Shown here piece by piece: positions 34,542 to 43,472 of a stretch of DNA of 45,848 nucleotides (position 1 is its first letter; every line of letters starts with the position of its first letter). Below the pieces are notes generated by a model, which worked only from the letters and a program-made list of their open reading frames with translations, did not search any database and was not told where the DNA came from. The position numbers were made by a program, and so were the translations under genes. The stretch lies in assembly GCA_900552755.1 (NCBI GenBank), contig USAY01000002.1, forward strand, positions 1 to 45,848. Direction: 5' to 3'. This DNA comes from an uncultured Collinsella sp. GTDB lineage: Bacteria; Actinomycetota; Coriobacteriia; Coriobacteriales; Coriobacteriaceae.

Positions 34542-35048
34542 ATGTGCGATGAACCCCTTAACCTTCGTCCGCACGAGCCCGGCGGCGACCCGTCGCAGCC
34601 GGCAGACGTGCCCGAAGCGGTTAACGGCGGAGACAAGCTCGCCAAGCGCATCCTGAGCGGCCTAGGCTTTTGCGGCCACTACATGCACTTTCACGGCGGC
34701 GGCGTGTCCGGCAAGGCGCCCATCGTCTGCCTGCTTGCCAAGCAGGAAAACGGCGAAATGTCGCAGCAGGAGCTCGGCATGCACTTCGACCTCAAGCCGG
34801 GGTCGCTTTCCGAAATCCTGTCCAAGCTCGAGTGCGCCGGCATCATCGAACGCAGCCGCAATCCAAAAGATCGCCGGCAGCTCACCATTCGCCTGACCGA
34901 GATCGGCTGGGAGAAGGCCCGCATCGACCAAGCCTCGCGCATCCGCTTTAGGGAACAGGCCTTTAGCGCGCTCACCCACGACGAGCGCGAACAGCTCGCC
35001 GAGATGCTCGAGAAAATCCGCGTAACCTGGGAGGAACTGGATGATTAA
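34542..35048 (+). CDS. MarR-family transcriptional regulator
   Basis: 168-aa winged-helix repressor. The DNA-binding part (about 63-125) shows the family pattern MSQQELGMHFDLKPGSLSEILSKLECAGIIERSRNPKDRRQLTIRLTEIG, with the wing Asp-Arg. The first 30 residues are a Pro/Gly-rich extension. AAAGGAG lies about 12 nt before the ATG, a rather long gap. It overlaps the first ABC gene by 8 nt, so it very likely controls the exporter and itself through the sites at 34485-34520. Confidence 0.93.
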   Translation: MCDEPLNLRPHEPGGDPSQPADVPEAVNGGDKLAKRILSGLGFCGHYMHFHGGGVSGKAPIVCLLAKQENGEMSQQELGMHFDLKPGSLSEILSKLECAGIIERSRNPKDRRQLTIRLTEIGWEKARIDQASRIRFREQAFSALTHDEREQLAEMLEKIRVTWEELDD

Positions 35049-36864
35049 AACCCTTATGGGCAGCATCCGCGATTACATGAAGGTCACGATCGCCACGCCG
35101 CTGCTGGTGCTTGGCGAGGTAATCTGCCAGATGATGATCCCGTTTATCACCGCCGACATGATCGACGCCATCAAGGACGGCACCGCCGTTACCGAGATGC
35201 TGCCCACCGCCGGCCTTCTCGTACTCATCGCGCTGACGTCACTCGCCTTTGGCGCCGCTGCGGGCATCACCTGCAGCCATGCCAGCTGCGGCTTTGCCAA
35301 GAACCTGCGTCGCGACCTGTTCTACAAGATCCAGACGTTCAGCTTCGCCAACATCGACGAGTTCTCGAGTTCCTCGCTCGTCACGCGCCTCACCACCGAC
35401 ATCAACAACGTGCAGCAGGCCTTTATGATGCTCATCCGCATCGCCGTGCGCTCGCCGCTGGTGCTGGTCTTTGCCTTTACCATGGCATACGCCATGGGCG
35501 GCAGCGTCGCCATGGTCTACCTGGTCATCATTCCGCTGCTGGGCTTTGGCCTGTTCTTTATCATCTATAAGGTGCGCCCGATCTTTACCCGCGTGTTCCG
35601 CAAGTACGACGCGCTCAACGAATCGGTCGAGGAAAACGTCACCGGCATGCGCGTGGTCAAGAGCTACGTGCGCGAAGACTTTGAGAAGGAGAAGTTCGCC
35701 ACCGCCGCGCGCGACGTCCAGATGGACTTCACCCGCGCCGAGAAGCTGCTCGCCTTCAACAACCCCATGATGAACATCTGCGTCAACGGCGCGTTCGTCG
35801 TCATCATCTACCTGGGCTCCAAGCTCATCATCACGAGCCAGGGCACCCTGTTCGACGTGGGCCAGCTCTCCTCCATCTTTACCTACGGCTTCCAGATTCT
35901 GATGAGCCTAATGCAGCTGTCGATGATCTTTGTCATGGTAACCATGGCAGACGAGTCGGCGCACCGCATTACCGAGGTGCTGGCCGCCGAGCCCACGATC
36001 GCCAACCCGACCGAGCCCGTGCACGAGGTTGCCGACGGCTCCATCGACTTCGATCACGTGAGCTTTAAGTATTCCGAGCATGCCCGCCGCCAGGCGCTCG
36101 ACGATATCGACCTGCATATTAAGAGCGGCGAGACCATCGGCATTATCGGTGGCACCGGCTCGGCCAAGTCGACGCTCGTGAACCTGATCGGCCGCCTGTA
36201 CGATGTCACGGAGGGCACCGTGCGCGTCGGCGGCGTGGACGTGCGCGACTACGACCTGGACGCACTGCGCCACCAGGTAGCCATGGTCCTGCAGAAAAAC
36301 GTGCTGTTTAGCGGCACCATCGCCGAGAACCTGCGCTGGGGCGACCCGAACGCCACCGACGAGGAAGTCCGCGAGGCCGCACATCTGGCCTGCGCCGACG
36401 AGTTTGTCGACGGCTTCCCCAAGGGCTACGACACCTGGATCGAGCAGGGCGGCTCCAACGTTTCCGGCGGCCAGAAGCAGCGCCTGTGCATCGCGCGTGC
36501 CCTGCTGCGTCGCCCCAAGATCTTGATCCTGGACGACTCCACGAGCGCCGTCGACACCAAGACCGATGCCAAGATCCGCGAGGGCCTGGCGAGCTACCTG
36601 CCCAACACGACCAAGCTCATCATCGCCCAGCGCATCAGCTCCGTGCAGGACGCCGACCGCATCATCGTCATGGAGGGCGGCCGCATCAAGGACATCGGCA
36701 ACCACGATGAGCTGCTCAAGACGAGCGAGATCTACCGCGAGACCTTTACCTCGCAAAATAAGATGAGTGCCGAAGGCGAGGACGCGGGCGAGACCGCCGC
36801 AGCCGACACCGAGGCATCCGCACCGCAAGCTCAGACCCAGGAAGGAGGCGAGGCACATGAGTAA
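35041..36864 (+). CDS. ABC exporter half-transporter with degenerate ATP site
   Basis: 607 aa: six membrane helices (about 15-300), then the nucleotide-binding domain (330-575) and a low-complexity acidic tail. Walker A GGTGSAKST (370-378), signature VSGGQ (474-478), Walker B ILILDD (494-499). The catalytic Glu after Walker B is Asp (D499) and the switch His is Gln (Q530, IIAQRIS), so this half forms the inactive site of an asymmetric heterodimer, as known for TM287/288- and BmrCD-type exporters. It overlaps MarR by 8 nt and the second half-transporter by 8 nt. Likely drug, lipid or peptide export. Confidence 0.94.
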   Translation: MIKTLMGSIRDYMKVTIATPLLVLGEVICQMMIPFITADMIDAIKDGTAVTEMLPTAGLLVLIALTSLAFGAAAGITCSHASCGFAKNLRRDLFYKIQTFSFANIDEFSSSSLVTRLTTDINNVQQAFMMLIRIAVRSPLVLVFAFTMAYAMGGSVAMVYLVIIPLLGFGLFFIIYKVRPIFTRVFRKYDALNESVEENVTGMRVVKSYVREDFEKEKFATAARDVQMDFTRAEKLLAFNNPMMNICVNGAFVVIIYLGSKLIITSQGTLFDVGQLSSIFTYGFQILMSLMQLSMIFVMVTMADESAHRITEVLAAEPTIANPTEPVHEVADGSIDFDHVSFKYSEHARRQALDDIDLHIKSGETIGIIGGTGSAKSTLVNLIGRLYDVTEGTVRVGGVDVRDYDLDALRHQVAMVLQKNVLFSGTIAENLRWGDPNATDEEVREAAHLACADEFVDGFPKGYDTWIEQGGSNVSGGQKQRLCIARALLRRPKILILDDSTSAVDTKTDAKIREGLASYLPNTTKLIIAQRISSVQDADRIIVMEGGRIKDIGNHDELLKTSEIYRETFTSQNKMSAEGEDAGETAAADTEASAPQAQTQEGGEAHE

Positions 36865-38776
36865 AGCCGCTACCGCCGAGCGCGCGCGCAACCGCAAGGG
36901 CGGCACCATGACGCGCCTGATCAAGATGCTCTTTGGCTTCTACCCGGTGCTTTTGCCCCTCGTCGTCGCCGGCGTTGTGCTCTGCGCCATCATCAACTCC
37001 ATCGGCGCGACGTTTCTCCAGAGCGCGCTGCAGGTCATTAGCGAATCGTGGCAGTCGGGCGACTGGACGGCCGCGCAGCCCAAGATTCTGAAGCTCGTGA
37101 CCACCCTCGGCTGCATCTACGCCGTGGGCGTCGCCTCCTCGCTCTTCTGGAACCGCGCCATGGCCGTCATCACGCAGGGCTCGCTCGAGAAGCTGCGCGA
37201 AAAGATGTTCAACCGCATGCAGGACCTGCCGATTCGCTACTTCGACACGCACCAGCGCGGCGACATCATGAGCCACTACACCAACGACATCGACACGCTG
37301 CGTCAGATGATCAGCCAGTCGCTGCCCAACCTGCTCATGACGATCATCGTCATCGTCACCGTGTTCTTCATCATGCTGTATTACAGCGTGTGGATGTGCC
37401 TGGTCATCATTGCCGGCGTCGCCTTTATGACCTTTATGACCAAGCTGCTCGGCTCCAACTCCGCGCGCTTCTTTATCGCGCAGCAGACCGAGCTCGGCGT
37501 GGTCGAGGGCCATATCGAGGAAGTCATGAACGGCCAGAAAGTCGTCAAGGCGTTCTGTCGCGAGTCCGCTGCCGAGGCCGATTTTGACGAGCGCAACGAG
37601 AAGCTCTTCGAGGTCTCGCAGAAGGCCAACATGTACGCCAACATCCTCATGCCGATCCTCGGGAACCTGGGCGACTTGCTCTACGTGCTGGTCGCGCTGA
37701 CCGGCGGCATCTTCCTGGCGCTGGGCGTGCCCAACCTGAGCCTCTCGGGCATGGCGCTCTCCATCGCCGTCGTGGTGCCGTTCCTCAACATGACCAAGCA
37801 GTTCTGCGGCCAGATCGGCCAGATCTCGCAGCAGATCAACGCCGTGGTCATGGGCCTTGCCGGCGCCGAGCGCATCTTTGAGCTGCTCGACGAGGAGCCC
37901 GAAGCCGACGAGGGCTACGTGACGCTTGTCAACGCACAGGTGAATCCCGACACCTGGCAGCTCGAGGAGGCCGACCACCACACCGGCATGTGGGCTTGGA
38001 AGCACCCGCACCGCGCGACCGGCGAGATCGAGTACGTGCCGCTGCGTGGCGACCTGGTCATGGACAACGTGGACTTTGGCTACACGCCCGACCACGAGGT
38101 GCTGCACGGCGTGTCCGTATACGCCAAGCCGGGCCAGAAGGTCGCGTTTGTCGGTGCCACCGGTGCCGGTAAGACGACCATCACCAACCTCATCAACCGC
38201 TTCTACGACATTGCCGACGGCAAGATCCGCTACGACGGCATCAACGTCAACAAGATTCGCAAGTCCGATCTGCGTCGCTCGCTCGGCGTGGTGCTGCAGG
38301 ACGTGAACCTGTTCACCGGCACCGTCATGGACAACATCCGCTACGGCAACCTGGACGCCACCGACGAGGAGTGCATCAAGGCGGCCAAGCTCGCGGGAGC
38401 GGACGACTTTATCACCCGCCTGCCCGACGGCTACGACACCATGCTCACCGGTAACGGCGCGCAGCTGTCGCAGGGCCAGCGCCAGCTGATCTCGATCGCG
38501 CGCGCCGCCGTCGCCGATCCGCCGGCGATGATTCTGGACGAGGCCACATCGAGCATCGATACCCGCACCGAGGCCATCGTGCAGGCAGGCATGGACAAGC
38601 TCATGGAGGGTCGCACGACGTTTGTCATCGCACACCGCCTGAGCACCGTGCGCAACTCCGACGCGATCATCTGCCTGGACCACGGCCGCATCATCGAGCG
38701 CGGCAACCACGACGAGCTGATCGCCAAGCGCGGCTACTACTATCAGCTCTACACTGGAGCGTTTGAGCTGGAGTAG
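36857..38776 (+). CDS. ABC exporter half-transporter with canonical ATP site
   Basis: 639 aa, partner of the preceding half-transporter. Six membrane helices (about 25-325), then a spacer of about 50 residues rich in Trp/His/Glu (near 370-400), then a nucleotide-binding domain with Walker A GATGAGKTT, signature LSQGQ, Walker B MILDEATS (catalytic Glu intact) and the switch His in IAHRLS. The start ATG at 36857 overlaps the previous stop (ATGAGTAA); AAGGAGG lies 9 nt upstream. The longer frame from 36767 is not used. Confidence 0.94.
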   Translation: MSKAATAERARNRKGGTMTRLIKMLFGFYPVLLPLVVAGVVLCAIINSIGATFLQSALQVISESWQSGDWTAAQPKILKLVTTLGCIYAVGVASSLFWNRAMAVITQGSLEKLREKMFNRMQDLPIRYFDTHQRGDIMSHYTNDIDTLRQMISQSLPNLLMTIIVIVTVFFIMLYYSVWMCLVIIAGVAFMTFMTKLLGSNSARFFIAQQTELGVVEGHIEEVMNGQKVVKAFCRESAAEADFDERNEKLFEVSQKANMYANILMPILGNLGDLLYVLVALTGGIFLALGVPNLSLSGMALSIAVVVPFLNMTKQFCGQIGQISQQINAVVMGLAGAERIFELLDEEPEADEGYVTLVNAQVNPDTWQLEEADHHTGMWAWKHPHRATGEIEYVPLRGDLVMDNVDFGYTPDHEVLHGVSVYAKPGQKVAFVGATGAGKTTITNLINRFYDIADGKIRYDGINVNKIRKSDLRRSLGVVLQDVNLFTGTVMDNIRYGNLDATDEECIKAAKLAGADDFITRLPDGYDTMLTGNGAQLSQGQRQLISIARAAVADPPAMILDEATSSIDTRTEAIVQAGMDKLMEGRTTFVIAHRLSTVRNSDAIICLDHGRIIERGNHDELIAKRGYYYQLYTGAFELE

Positions 38777-38790
38777 GACCGGTTACTGAC

Positions 38791-38815
38791 GGAGGGCGCC
38801 CCGGGGGCGCCCTCC
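38791..38815. other. Strong GC hairpin after the ABC operon
   Basis: Perfect 12-bp arms GGAGGGCGCCCC / GGGGCGCCCTCC around one base, 14 nt after the stop. No T-run follows, so it is more likely an mRNA-end stabiliser than a terminator by itself. Confidence 0.6.
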
Positions 38816-38857
38816 TGCGCGCGATCAGCCTGTCATTAAAAACGGAATAAAAGTTTG

Positions 38858-38891
38858 CGAGGCGCTGGCCGTTTGGCCAGGGCCTCGTTTT
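38858..38891 (+). terminator. Terminator of the MarR/ABC exporter operon
   Basis: CGAGGC-g-CTGGCC / GGCCAG-g-GCCTCG with a GTTT loop, followed by TTTT on the plus strand. It runs straight into the palindrome at 38891. Confidence 0.8.
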
Positions 38892-38923
38892 GTGTGACAA
38901 AGGGACTGTCCCTTTGTCACACA
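38891..38923. repeat. GACAAAGGGAC-type palindrome
   Basis: TGTGTGACAAAGGGAC-T-GTCCCTTTGTCACACA: perfect 16-bp arms around one base, 7 nt before the stop codon of the convergent LysR gene. Confidence 0.85.
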
Positions 38924-38929
38924 AATTAA

Positions 38930-39808
38930 CTACTTGAGGAGTTGGGCCATGGCGTTGACGAATTTTTGTACTTGGAGGGTGGGCTCGAGCGGGTAGTGCA
39001 GAAAGACCGGCACCTCGCGGCCGCACAGGAACGGTACGCCCACAAAGGCCGGGTGCACCCCCGACCATGCGCCGCAGGTGAGTACCGCGTCGCCCTTTTC
39101 CTCCGCCTCGTTAAAGAGCGCAAAGTCGAAGCTATCCACGTCGATCACGTCCACGCCGCCGTCGGCCAACAGATCGATACGCAGACTGTCCATGGCGTCG
39201 TTGCCGTGACGGAGCACGCGCAGGCGCATGCCTTCCAAGTCGGCGACCGTGATGCGCGTCTTGCGCGCCAGCGGACTCGTGCGCGGTAGGTCGATATAAA
39301 ACGGCACGTTGACAATGCGGAGCTTTTGGCAGGCATCACCCCAGCGTGGGGTAGAAAAACTCGACTGCACCACATCGACCTCGCGGCCCAAGCTGCGCAT
39401 GACGGATTCGCGCTCGTCGTAGAGGTCGCTTACCGGCACAATCTCAAATCGCAGCGACGGCTCCAGATCGTGGATGCCCGTCCACATCGAAAGCGTTTGG
39501 CGCCCCGGACACATCATCGACACGCCCAGGCGCACGGCACCGCCGTCGCCCGCCGCAAGTCGGGCACGGCGCAGTGCGTCCTCGGACTGCCGCATGATCG
39601 AGCGCGCGTCGTCCACCAGCAGTGCGCCGGCCGGCGTCACCTTAACGCCCGAGTGCGAGCGTTCGAACAGCGTGATGCCGAACTCGGCCTCGAGGCCCGA
39701 CACCTGCTTGACGAGCGCCGGAGTCGACACACGCAATTTTGCCGCCGCACGCGAGAAGCTTCCCAGCTCCGCGGCAGCCGATATGGCCTCGAGTCGTCGA
39801 TCGTACAC
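38930..39808 (-). CDS. LysR-family transcriptional regulator
   Basis: 292 aa. The N-terminal winged helix-turn-helix (2-60) reads RRLEAISAAAELGSFSRAAAKL ... LEAEFGITLFERSHSG; the effector-binding domain (about 90-290) follows. I place the start at GTG 39806-39808, since GGGAG sits 6 nt upstream and it gives the usual family N-terminus (xYDRRLEA); the ATG at 39841 has no good ribosome site. Divergent to the SDR-MFS-oxidoreductase operon, so it most likely regulates that operon in response to its substrate. Confidence 0.9.
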   Translation of the reverse strand: MYDRRLEAISAAAELGSFSRAAAKLRVSTPALVKQVSGLEAEFGITLFERSHSGVKVTPAGALLVDDARSIMRQSEDALRRARLAAGDGGAVRLGVSMMCPGRQTLSMWTGIHDLEPSLRFEIVPVSDLYDERESVMRSLGREVDVVQSSFSTPRWGDACQKLRIVNVPFYIDLPRTSPLARKTRITVADLEGMRLRVLRHGNDAMDSLRIDLLADGGVDVIDVDSFDFALFNEAEEKGDAVLTCGAWSGVHPAFVGVPFLCGREVPVFLHYPLEPTLQVQKFVNAMAQLLK

Positions 39809-39874
39809 GTCAATCTCCCGTTTTCGCGCCTGTGACCGCATGGTGCCACAGGGGGTTGTTTTCGCAGGTCACGC

Positions 39875-39910
39875 GCTCAATTGAGCATAAACTGCATCGC
39901 GCAGTGTAAA
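39875..39910 (+). promoter_or_regulatory. Palindrome and possible promoter between LysR and SDR genes
   Basis: GCTCAATTGAGC (39875-39886) is a perfect 12-bp palindrome. It overlaps a -35-like TTGAGC that has TGTAAA (39905-39910) 18 bp downstream. A symmetric site at the -35 edge in a divergent LysR gap is a plausible regulator site; the promoter is weak. Confidence 0.4.
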
Positions 39911-39988
39911 CCTAGGGTTAACGCCATTCTAACAAATATGCAATTCACCTGCGCAAACGCAAAGCATACGATAACCAGCGAAAACCAT

Positions 39989-40015
39989 GTGGGTCGGTTA
40001 ATGGGAGCGACCCAC
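39989..40015 (+). promoter_or_regulatory. Leader hairpin before the SDR gene
   Basis: GTGGGTCG / CGACCCAC, 8 bp with an 11-nt loop, ending 26 nt before the SDR ATG and just before the GGGAGG and AAGGGA purine blocks. It could affect ribosome access or mRNA stability. Confidence 0.4.
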
Positions 40016-40041
40016 CGGGAGGCACAAGAAGGGAAGTTCCT

Positions 40042-40923
40042 ATGAGCAATTGGCTTAAGCTCGAGGGCGATGTCTGCGCCGTAACCGGCGCACTCGGCGG
40101 TATGGGCGTCGAGATCTGCCGCGAGTTCGCCCGCAACGGCGCCAACGTCGTCCTGCTCGACCTGGACGAGGAGAAGGTCAAGGCCGCAGCCGCCGACCTC
40201 GCCGCCGAGTTTGGCATCCACGCCGAGGGCTACAAGATGAACGCTACCGATGAAACCGAGGTTCAGGCCGCCGTCGATGCCACCATCGCCGACTTCGGCC
40301 GCGTCGACGTCCTTGTCAACACCGCCGGCATCCTGCGCTTCGCAGCCATGGAAGACCTGCCGCTGAGCGACTGGGAGCAGGTGCTCAACGTCAACCTCAC
40401 CGGTTACTTCATCACCTCGCAGCGCTTTGGTCGCGAGATGATCAAGGCCGGCCAGGGCCGCCTGGTGCACATCTCGACCGTCGCCAGCCACTCCCCCGAG
40501 ACGTTCTCGGGCGTGTACAGCTCCACCAAGGCCGGCGTCAACATGATGTCCAAGATGCTCGCCGCCGAGTGGGGCCCCTACGGCGTCCGCTCCAACTGCG
40601 TCGAGCCCTGCTTCGTTAAGACCCCGATGTCGGCCAACTTCTACGCCGACCCCGAGGTCGAAAAGAGCCGCAGCCGCCTGATCGCCACGCGCCGAATCGG
40701 CGAGGTCAGTGATATTGCCAACGCCGTCATGTTCCTGGCGTCCACGCGCTCGGACTTTACCACCGGCGACGCTATCAAGGTCGACGGCGGTTTCTCCAAC
40801 ATGATGGGCGACCTTACCGCCAAGCCCGGCGGCCGTCGCGCCTATGCCGACAACTACCTTAAGAACAAGGGTGTCGAGCTCTGGTCCGATGAGTCCGGCG
40901 TCGCCAAGCCGACCGACCAGTAA
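40042..40923 (+). CDS. Short-chain dehydrogenase/reductase
   Basis: Classical NAD(P)-dependent SDR, 293 aa. Cofactor motif TGALGGMG (15-22), an Asp at the end of strand 2 (LLDLD, favouring NAD), NTAG (near 93), the catalytic Ser region ISTVAS and Tyr-Lys in VYSSTK. The C-terminal 40 residues are an extension beyond the usual 250. It resembles sugar-acid or polyol dehydrogenases. First gene of an operon with an MFS transporter and a Gfo/Idh/MocA oxidoreductase, so it probably oxidises the imported compound. Codon use is very strongly C-ending, a sign of high expression. Confidence 0.9.
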   Translation: MSNWLKLEGDVCAVTGALGGMGVEICREFARNGANVVLLDLDEEKVKAAAADLAAEFGIHAEGYKMNATDETEVQAAVDATIADFGRVDVLVNTAGILRFAAMEDLPLSDWEQVLNVNLTGYFITSQRFGREMIKAGQGRLVHISTVASHSPETFSGVYSSTKAGVNMMSKMLAAEWGPYGVRSNCVEPCFVKTPMSANFYADPEVEKSRSRLIATRRIGEVSDIANAVMFLASTRSDFTTGDAIKVDGGFSNMMGDLTAKPGGRRAYADNYLKNKGVELWSDESGVAKPTDQ

Positions 40924-40959
40924 ACCTGCCCGGTAGAGAGGGGCGCGGGACAAGTCCCT

Positions 40960-40968
40960 CCCCCCCCC
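40960..40968 (+). repeat. Run of nine C before the MFS gene
   Basis: A C9 homopolymer 19 nt before the MFS start codon, between the SDR stop and the transporter. Such tracts are prone to slippage; here it lies outside codons, so length changes could only alter leader structure or spacing. Confidence 0.7.
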
Positions 40969-40987
40969 ATCGATTAGAAAGAGTCCA

Positions 40988-42244
40988 ATGGCTTCCACCA
41001 ACTCCAACAAGGGTCGCGCCGTCGTGCTTTCCGCCGCGTGCGTCACCATGTTCTTCATCAGCTCCATCGCGCTGTATTCCGTCGTGAGCAAGAACCTGCT
41101 CGCCGTCTACCCCGAGTGGTCCAGCGCCCTTACCTGGGCCTTCCCCGTCTTCCAGACCATCATGGCCGTGACGGGCATCTTCGCCGGCCGCATCTCCGAT
41201 AAAATCGGCCCCCGCAACGTCGTGATCGCCGCCGCCGTGTGCTACGGCGTGGGCTGGTTCATGTCCGGTACCGTCACCGAGCCGTGGCAGTTCTACCTGT
41301 GGTTCTCGCTCGTCGCCGCCGTCGGTAACGGTCTGGGCTACAACCCGGCGCTCACCACGGGTCAGAAGTGGTTCATCGACAAGAAGGGCCTCGCCTCCGG
41401 CATCACCCTGGCCGCCTCGACCGCCGGCCCCGCCGTGCTGTCCCCGGTGCTCGCCTCGCTGCTCATCCCGAGCCTTGGCATCTTTGGCGCCCTTAAGGCG
41501 CTCGGCGTCATCTTCTTTGTGATGATCGCCGCCTCCGCTCTGTTCCTGAAGGCCCCCGAGGCCGGTTGGTTGCCCGAGGGCTTCGAGGCCCCCAAGGGCG
41601 GCGCGCACGCCGGTACCTTCGGCGACCTCACCCCGGGCGAGATGGTCAAGACCCCGCGCTTCTGGGTCCTCATCATCACCTTCGCCTTTGCCGCCACCGC
41701 CGGCACCCTGCTCGTCGGCAAGGTTGCCTCCATCGCCGCCGTCCAGCTCTTCGCCGACCCCACGAGCGCCGCAGCCGTCGCCCTCGGCGGCGTGGTCGTC
41801 TCCGTCAACACCTGCGCCAACCTGGTCGGCCGTCTGTCCTTTGGTCAGATCATCGATAAGCTCGGTGCCTACAAGTCGCTGCTCATCAGCCTTGTCGTCA
41901 CCATCGTCGCGCTCGTCATCATGTCGATGAGCTTTACGCAGAGCATGTTCTTCATGGCGCTCGCCCTGCTCGGCTTTAGCTTTGGCGCCCTGCTCGTCAT
42001 CTACCCGCCGCTCACCGGTGGCGCCTTTGGCACCAGCAACATCGGCGTCAACTACGGCATCATGTTTTTGGGCTACGCCGCTTCCACCTGGATCAGCCAG
42101 CCCATCACCGCCGTGCTGTATCACGCCGAGGCCGGCAGTGCCGCCTACCAGCAGTCCTTCTACGGCGCTATTGTGATCGCCGCCATCGCCGTCGTGCTTA
42201 CCGTCTACATGATGGTCTCCGACAGCAAGAAGAAGTCCGCCTAG
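40988..42244 (+). CDS. MFS transporter (OFA, oxalate/formate antiporter type)
   Basis: Membrane transporter of 418 aa with 12 helices. FFISSIALYSVVSKNLL, the helix 2-3 loop AGRISDKIGPRNV and the helix-4/5 region GNGLGYNPALTTGQKWFIDKKGLASG are typical of the OFA family. It probably imports, or exchanges, the carboxylate or polyol handled by the flanking dehydrogenases. AGAAAGAG lies before the ATG. Confidence 0.88.
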   Translation: MASTNSNKGRAVVLSAACVTMFFISSIALYSVVSKNLLAVYPEWSSALTWAFPVFQTIMAVTGIFAGRISDKIGPRNVVIAAAVCYGVGWFMSGTVTEPWQFYLWFSLVAAVGNGLGYNPALTTGQKWFIDKKGLASGITLAASTAGPAVLSPVLASLLIPSLGIFGALKALGVIFFVMIAASALFLKAPEAGWLPEGFEAPKGGAHAGTFGDLTPGEMVKTPRFWVLIITFAFAATAGTLLVGKVASIAAVQLFADPTSAAAVALGGVVVSVNTCANLVGRLSFGQIIDKLGAYKSLLISLVVTIVALVIMSMSFTQSMFFMALALLGFSFGALLVIYPPLTGGAFGTSNIGVNYGIMFLGYAASTWISQPITAVLYHAEAGSAAYQQSFYGAIVIAAIAVVLTVYMMVSDSKKKSA

Positions 42245-42252
42245 TTTTACCG

Positions 42253-42283
42253 ATGCGACAAAGGGGCAGCCCCTTTGTCGCAT
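42253..42283. repeat. GACAAAGGGGC-type palindrome
   Basis: ATGCGACAAAGGGGC-A-GCCCCTTTGTCGCAT: perfect 15-bp arms. Compared with the copy at 38891, both arms changed together (TGTGAC to TGCGAC, GGGAC to GGGGC). It lies inside the operon between the MFS and Gfo/Idh genes. Confidence 0.85.
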
Positions 42284-42314
42284 TCCACCGGTCACCAGTA
42301 TTTAAGGAGTCGAA

Positions 42315-43355
42315 ATGTCTGAGCTCAACCCCGTCCGCATTGCCGTCATCGGCGCCGGCGCCATGGGCCGCAACCACATCCGCTTTGTCACCGAGGAGCC
42401 CGAGGCCGAGCTCGTCGCCATCGCCGACGCCTTTGAGGGCGCCCGCGCCACGGCCGAGGCCGCCGGCGTGCCGTTCTTTACCGATCCCGCCCAGATGATG
42501 GACGAGGTCAAGCCCGAGGCCGTCATCATCGCCACGCCCAACGACCTGCACCTGGGCGTTGCCCGCGAGGCCGTCAAGCGCAATATCGTGCCGCTGGTCG
42601 AAAAGCCGATCTCCAACGACCTCGAGGACGCCCAGGCCTTCGCCGCCGAGGCCGAGACCGCCGGCGTGCCCGTGCTCGTGGGCCAGCACCGTCGCCACAA
42701 CCCCTTCGTCAACAAGGCCAAGGAAATCATCGAGTCCGGCGAGCTGGGCAAGCTCACCGTGTCGAGCTTCCACTATATGATCTATAAGAATGACGAGTAT
42801 TTCGATGTCGAGTGGCGCCGCAAGAAGGGTGCCGGCCCGATCCTGGTCAACCTGGTGCACGACGTCGACCTGCTCCGCTACCTGCTGGGCGAGCCCGTTG
42901 CCGTCCAGGGTATGCAGTCCAGCGCCGCCCGCGGTTTTGAGACCGAGGACTCCGCCGTGGTCAACGTCCGTTTTGCCGATGGCGCGCTCGCAAGCATGAC
43001 CATCTCCGACACCACCGCCAGCCCCTGGAACTGGGAGGCCACCGCTCGCGAGGATCCGCAGTACCGCCCCTTCGACGCCGACGCCTACTTTATCGGCGGC
43101 ACTAAGGGCGCCCTGTCGCTGCCCCGCCTGCACCAGTTCTCCTACGACGGCGCCTCTAACTGGCACAAGCCGCTGCAGATGGAGATCCCGGCCGTGGACC
43201 CGGCGCTGCCGCACAAGATGCAGCTCAAGCACTTTGTGAAGGTCGTCCGCCGCGAGGTCGAGCCCGTCGTGACCCCCGCCGATAACGTCAAGACGCTCAC
43301 GCTGCTTAACGCTATCAAGGAGGCCGCCGAGACCGGCCAGCTCGTCGAGCTGTAA
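42315..43355 (+). CDS. Gfo/Idh/MocA-family oxidoreductase
   Basis: NAD(P)-dependent sugar or inositol dehydrogenase-like protein, 346 aa. The N-terminal Rossmann motif is AVIGAGAMGRNH; EKPIS carries the conserved Lys of the active site; HDVDLLRYLLG holds the catalytic His and Asp. AAGGAG lies 5 nt before the ATG. Together with the SDR and MFS it suggests uptake and stepwise oxidation or epimerisation of a polyol, inositol or sugar acid; the substrate is unknown. Confidence 0.92.
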   Translation: MSELNPVRIAVIGAGAMGRNHIRFVTEEPEAELVAIADAFEGARATAEAAGVPFFTDPAQMMDEVKPEAVIIATPNDLHLGVAREAVKRNIVPLVEKPISNDLEDAQAFAAEAETAGVPVLVGQHRRHNPFVNKAKEIIESGELGKLTVSSFHYMIYKNDEYFDVEWRRKKGAGPILVNLVHDVDLLRYLLGEPVAVQGMQSSAARGFETEDSAVVNVRFADGALASMTISDTTASPWNWEATAREDPQYRPFDADAYFIGGTKGALSLPRLHQFSYDGASNWHKPLQMEIPAVDPALPHKMQLKHFVKVVRREVEPVVTPADNVKTLTLLNAIKEAAETGQLVEL

Positions 43356-43428
43356 CGCTTTAGGGCGGGCCGCGGCAGAAACCCCATGCCGAACCCTTCG
43401 GTCCGCCACCAACAAGCCCCTCTTCTTT

Positions 43429-43462
43429 GCCCCGCGAGCAGCCTCCTGCCCGCGGGGCTTTT
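43429..43462 (+). terminator. Terminator of the SDR-MFS-oxidoreductase operon
   Basis: GCCCCGCG-a-GCAG / CTGC-c-CGCGGGGC stem with a CCTC loop, followed by TTTT on the plus strand. Confidence 0.88.
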
Positions 43463-43472
43463 GTGCAGTGGC

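Noticed and set aside
36746..38710. 654-codon minus-strand frame opposite the second ABC half-transporter
   Set aside because: Shadow frame: biased His/Val/Asp composition, no recognisable domain.
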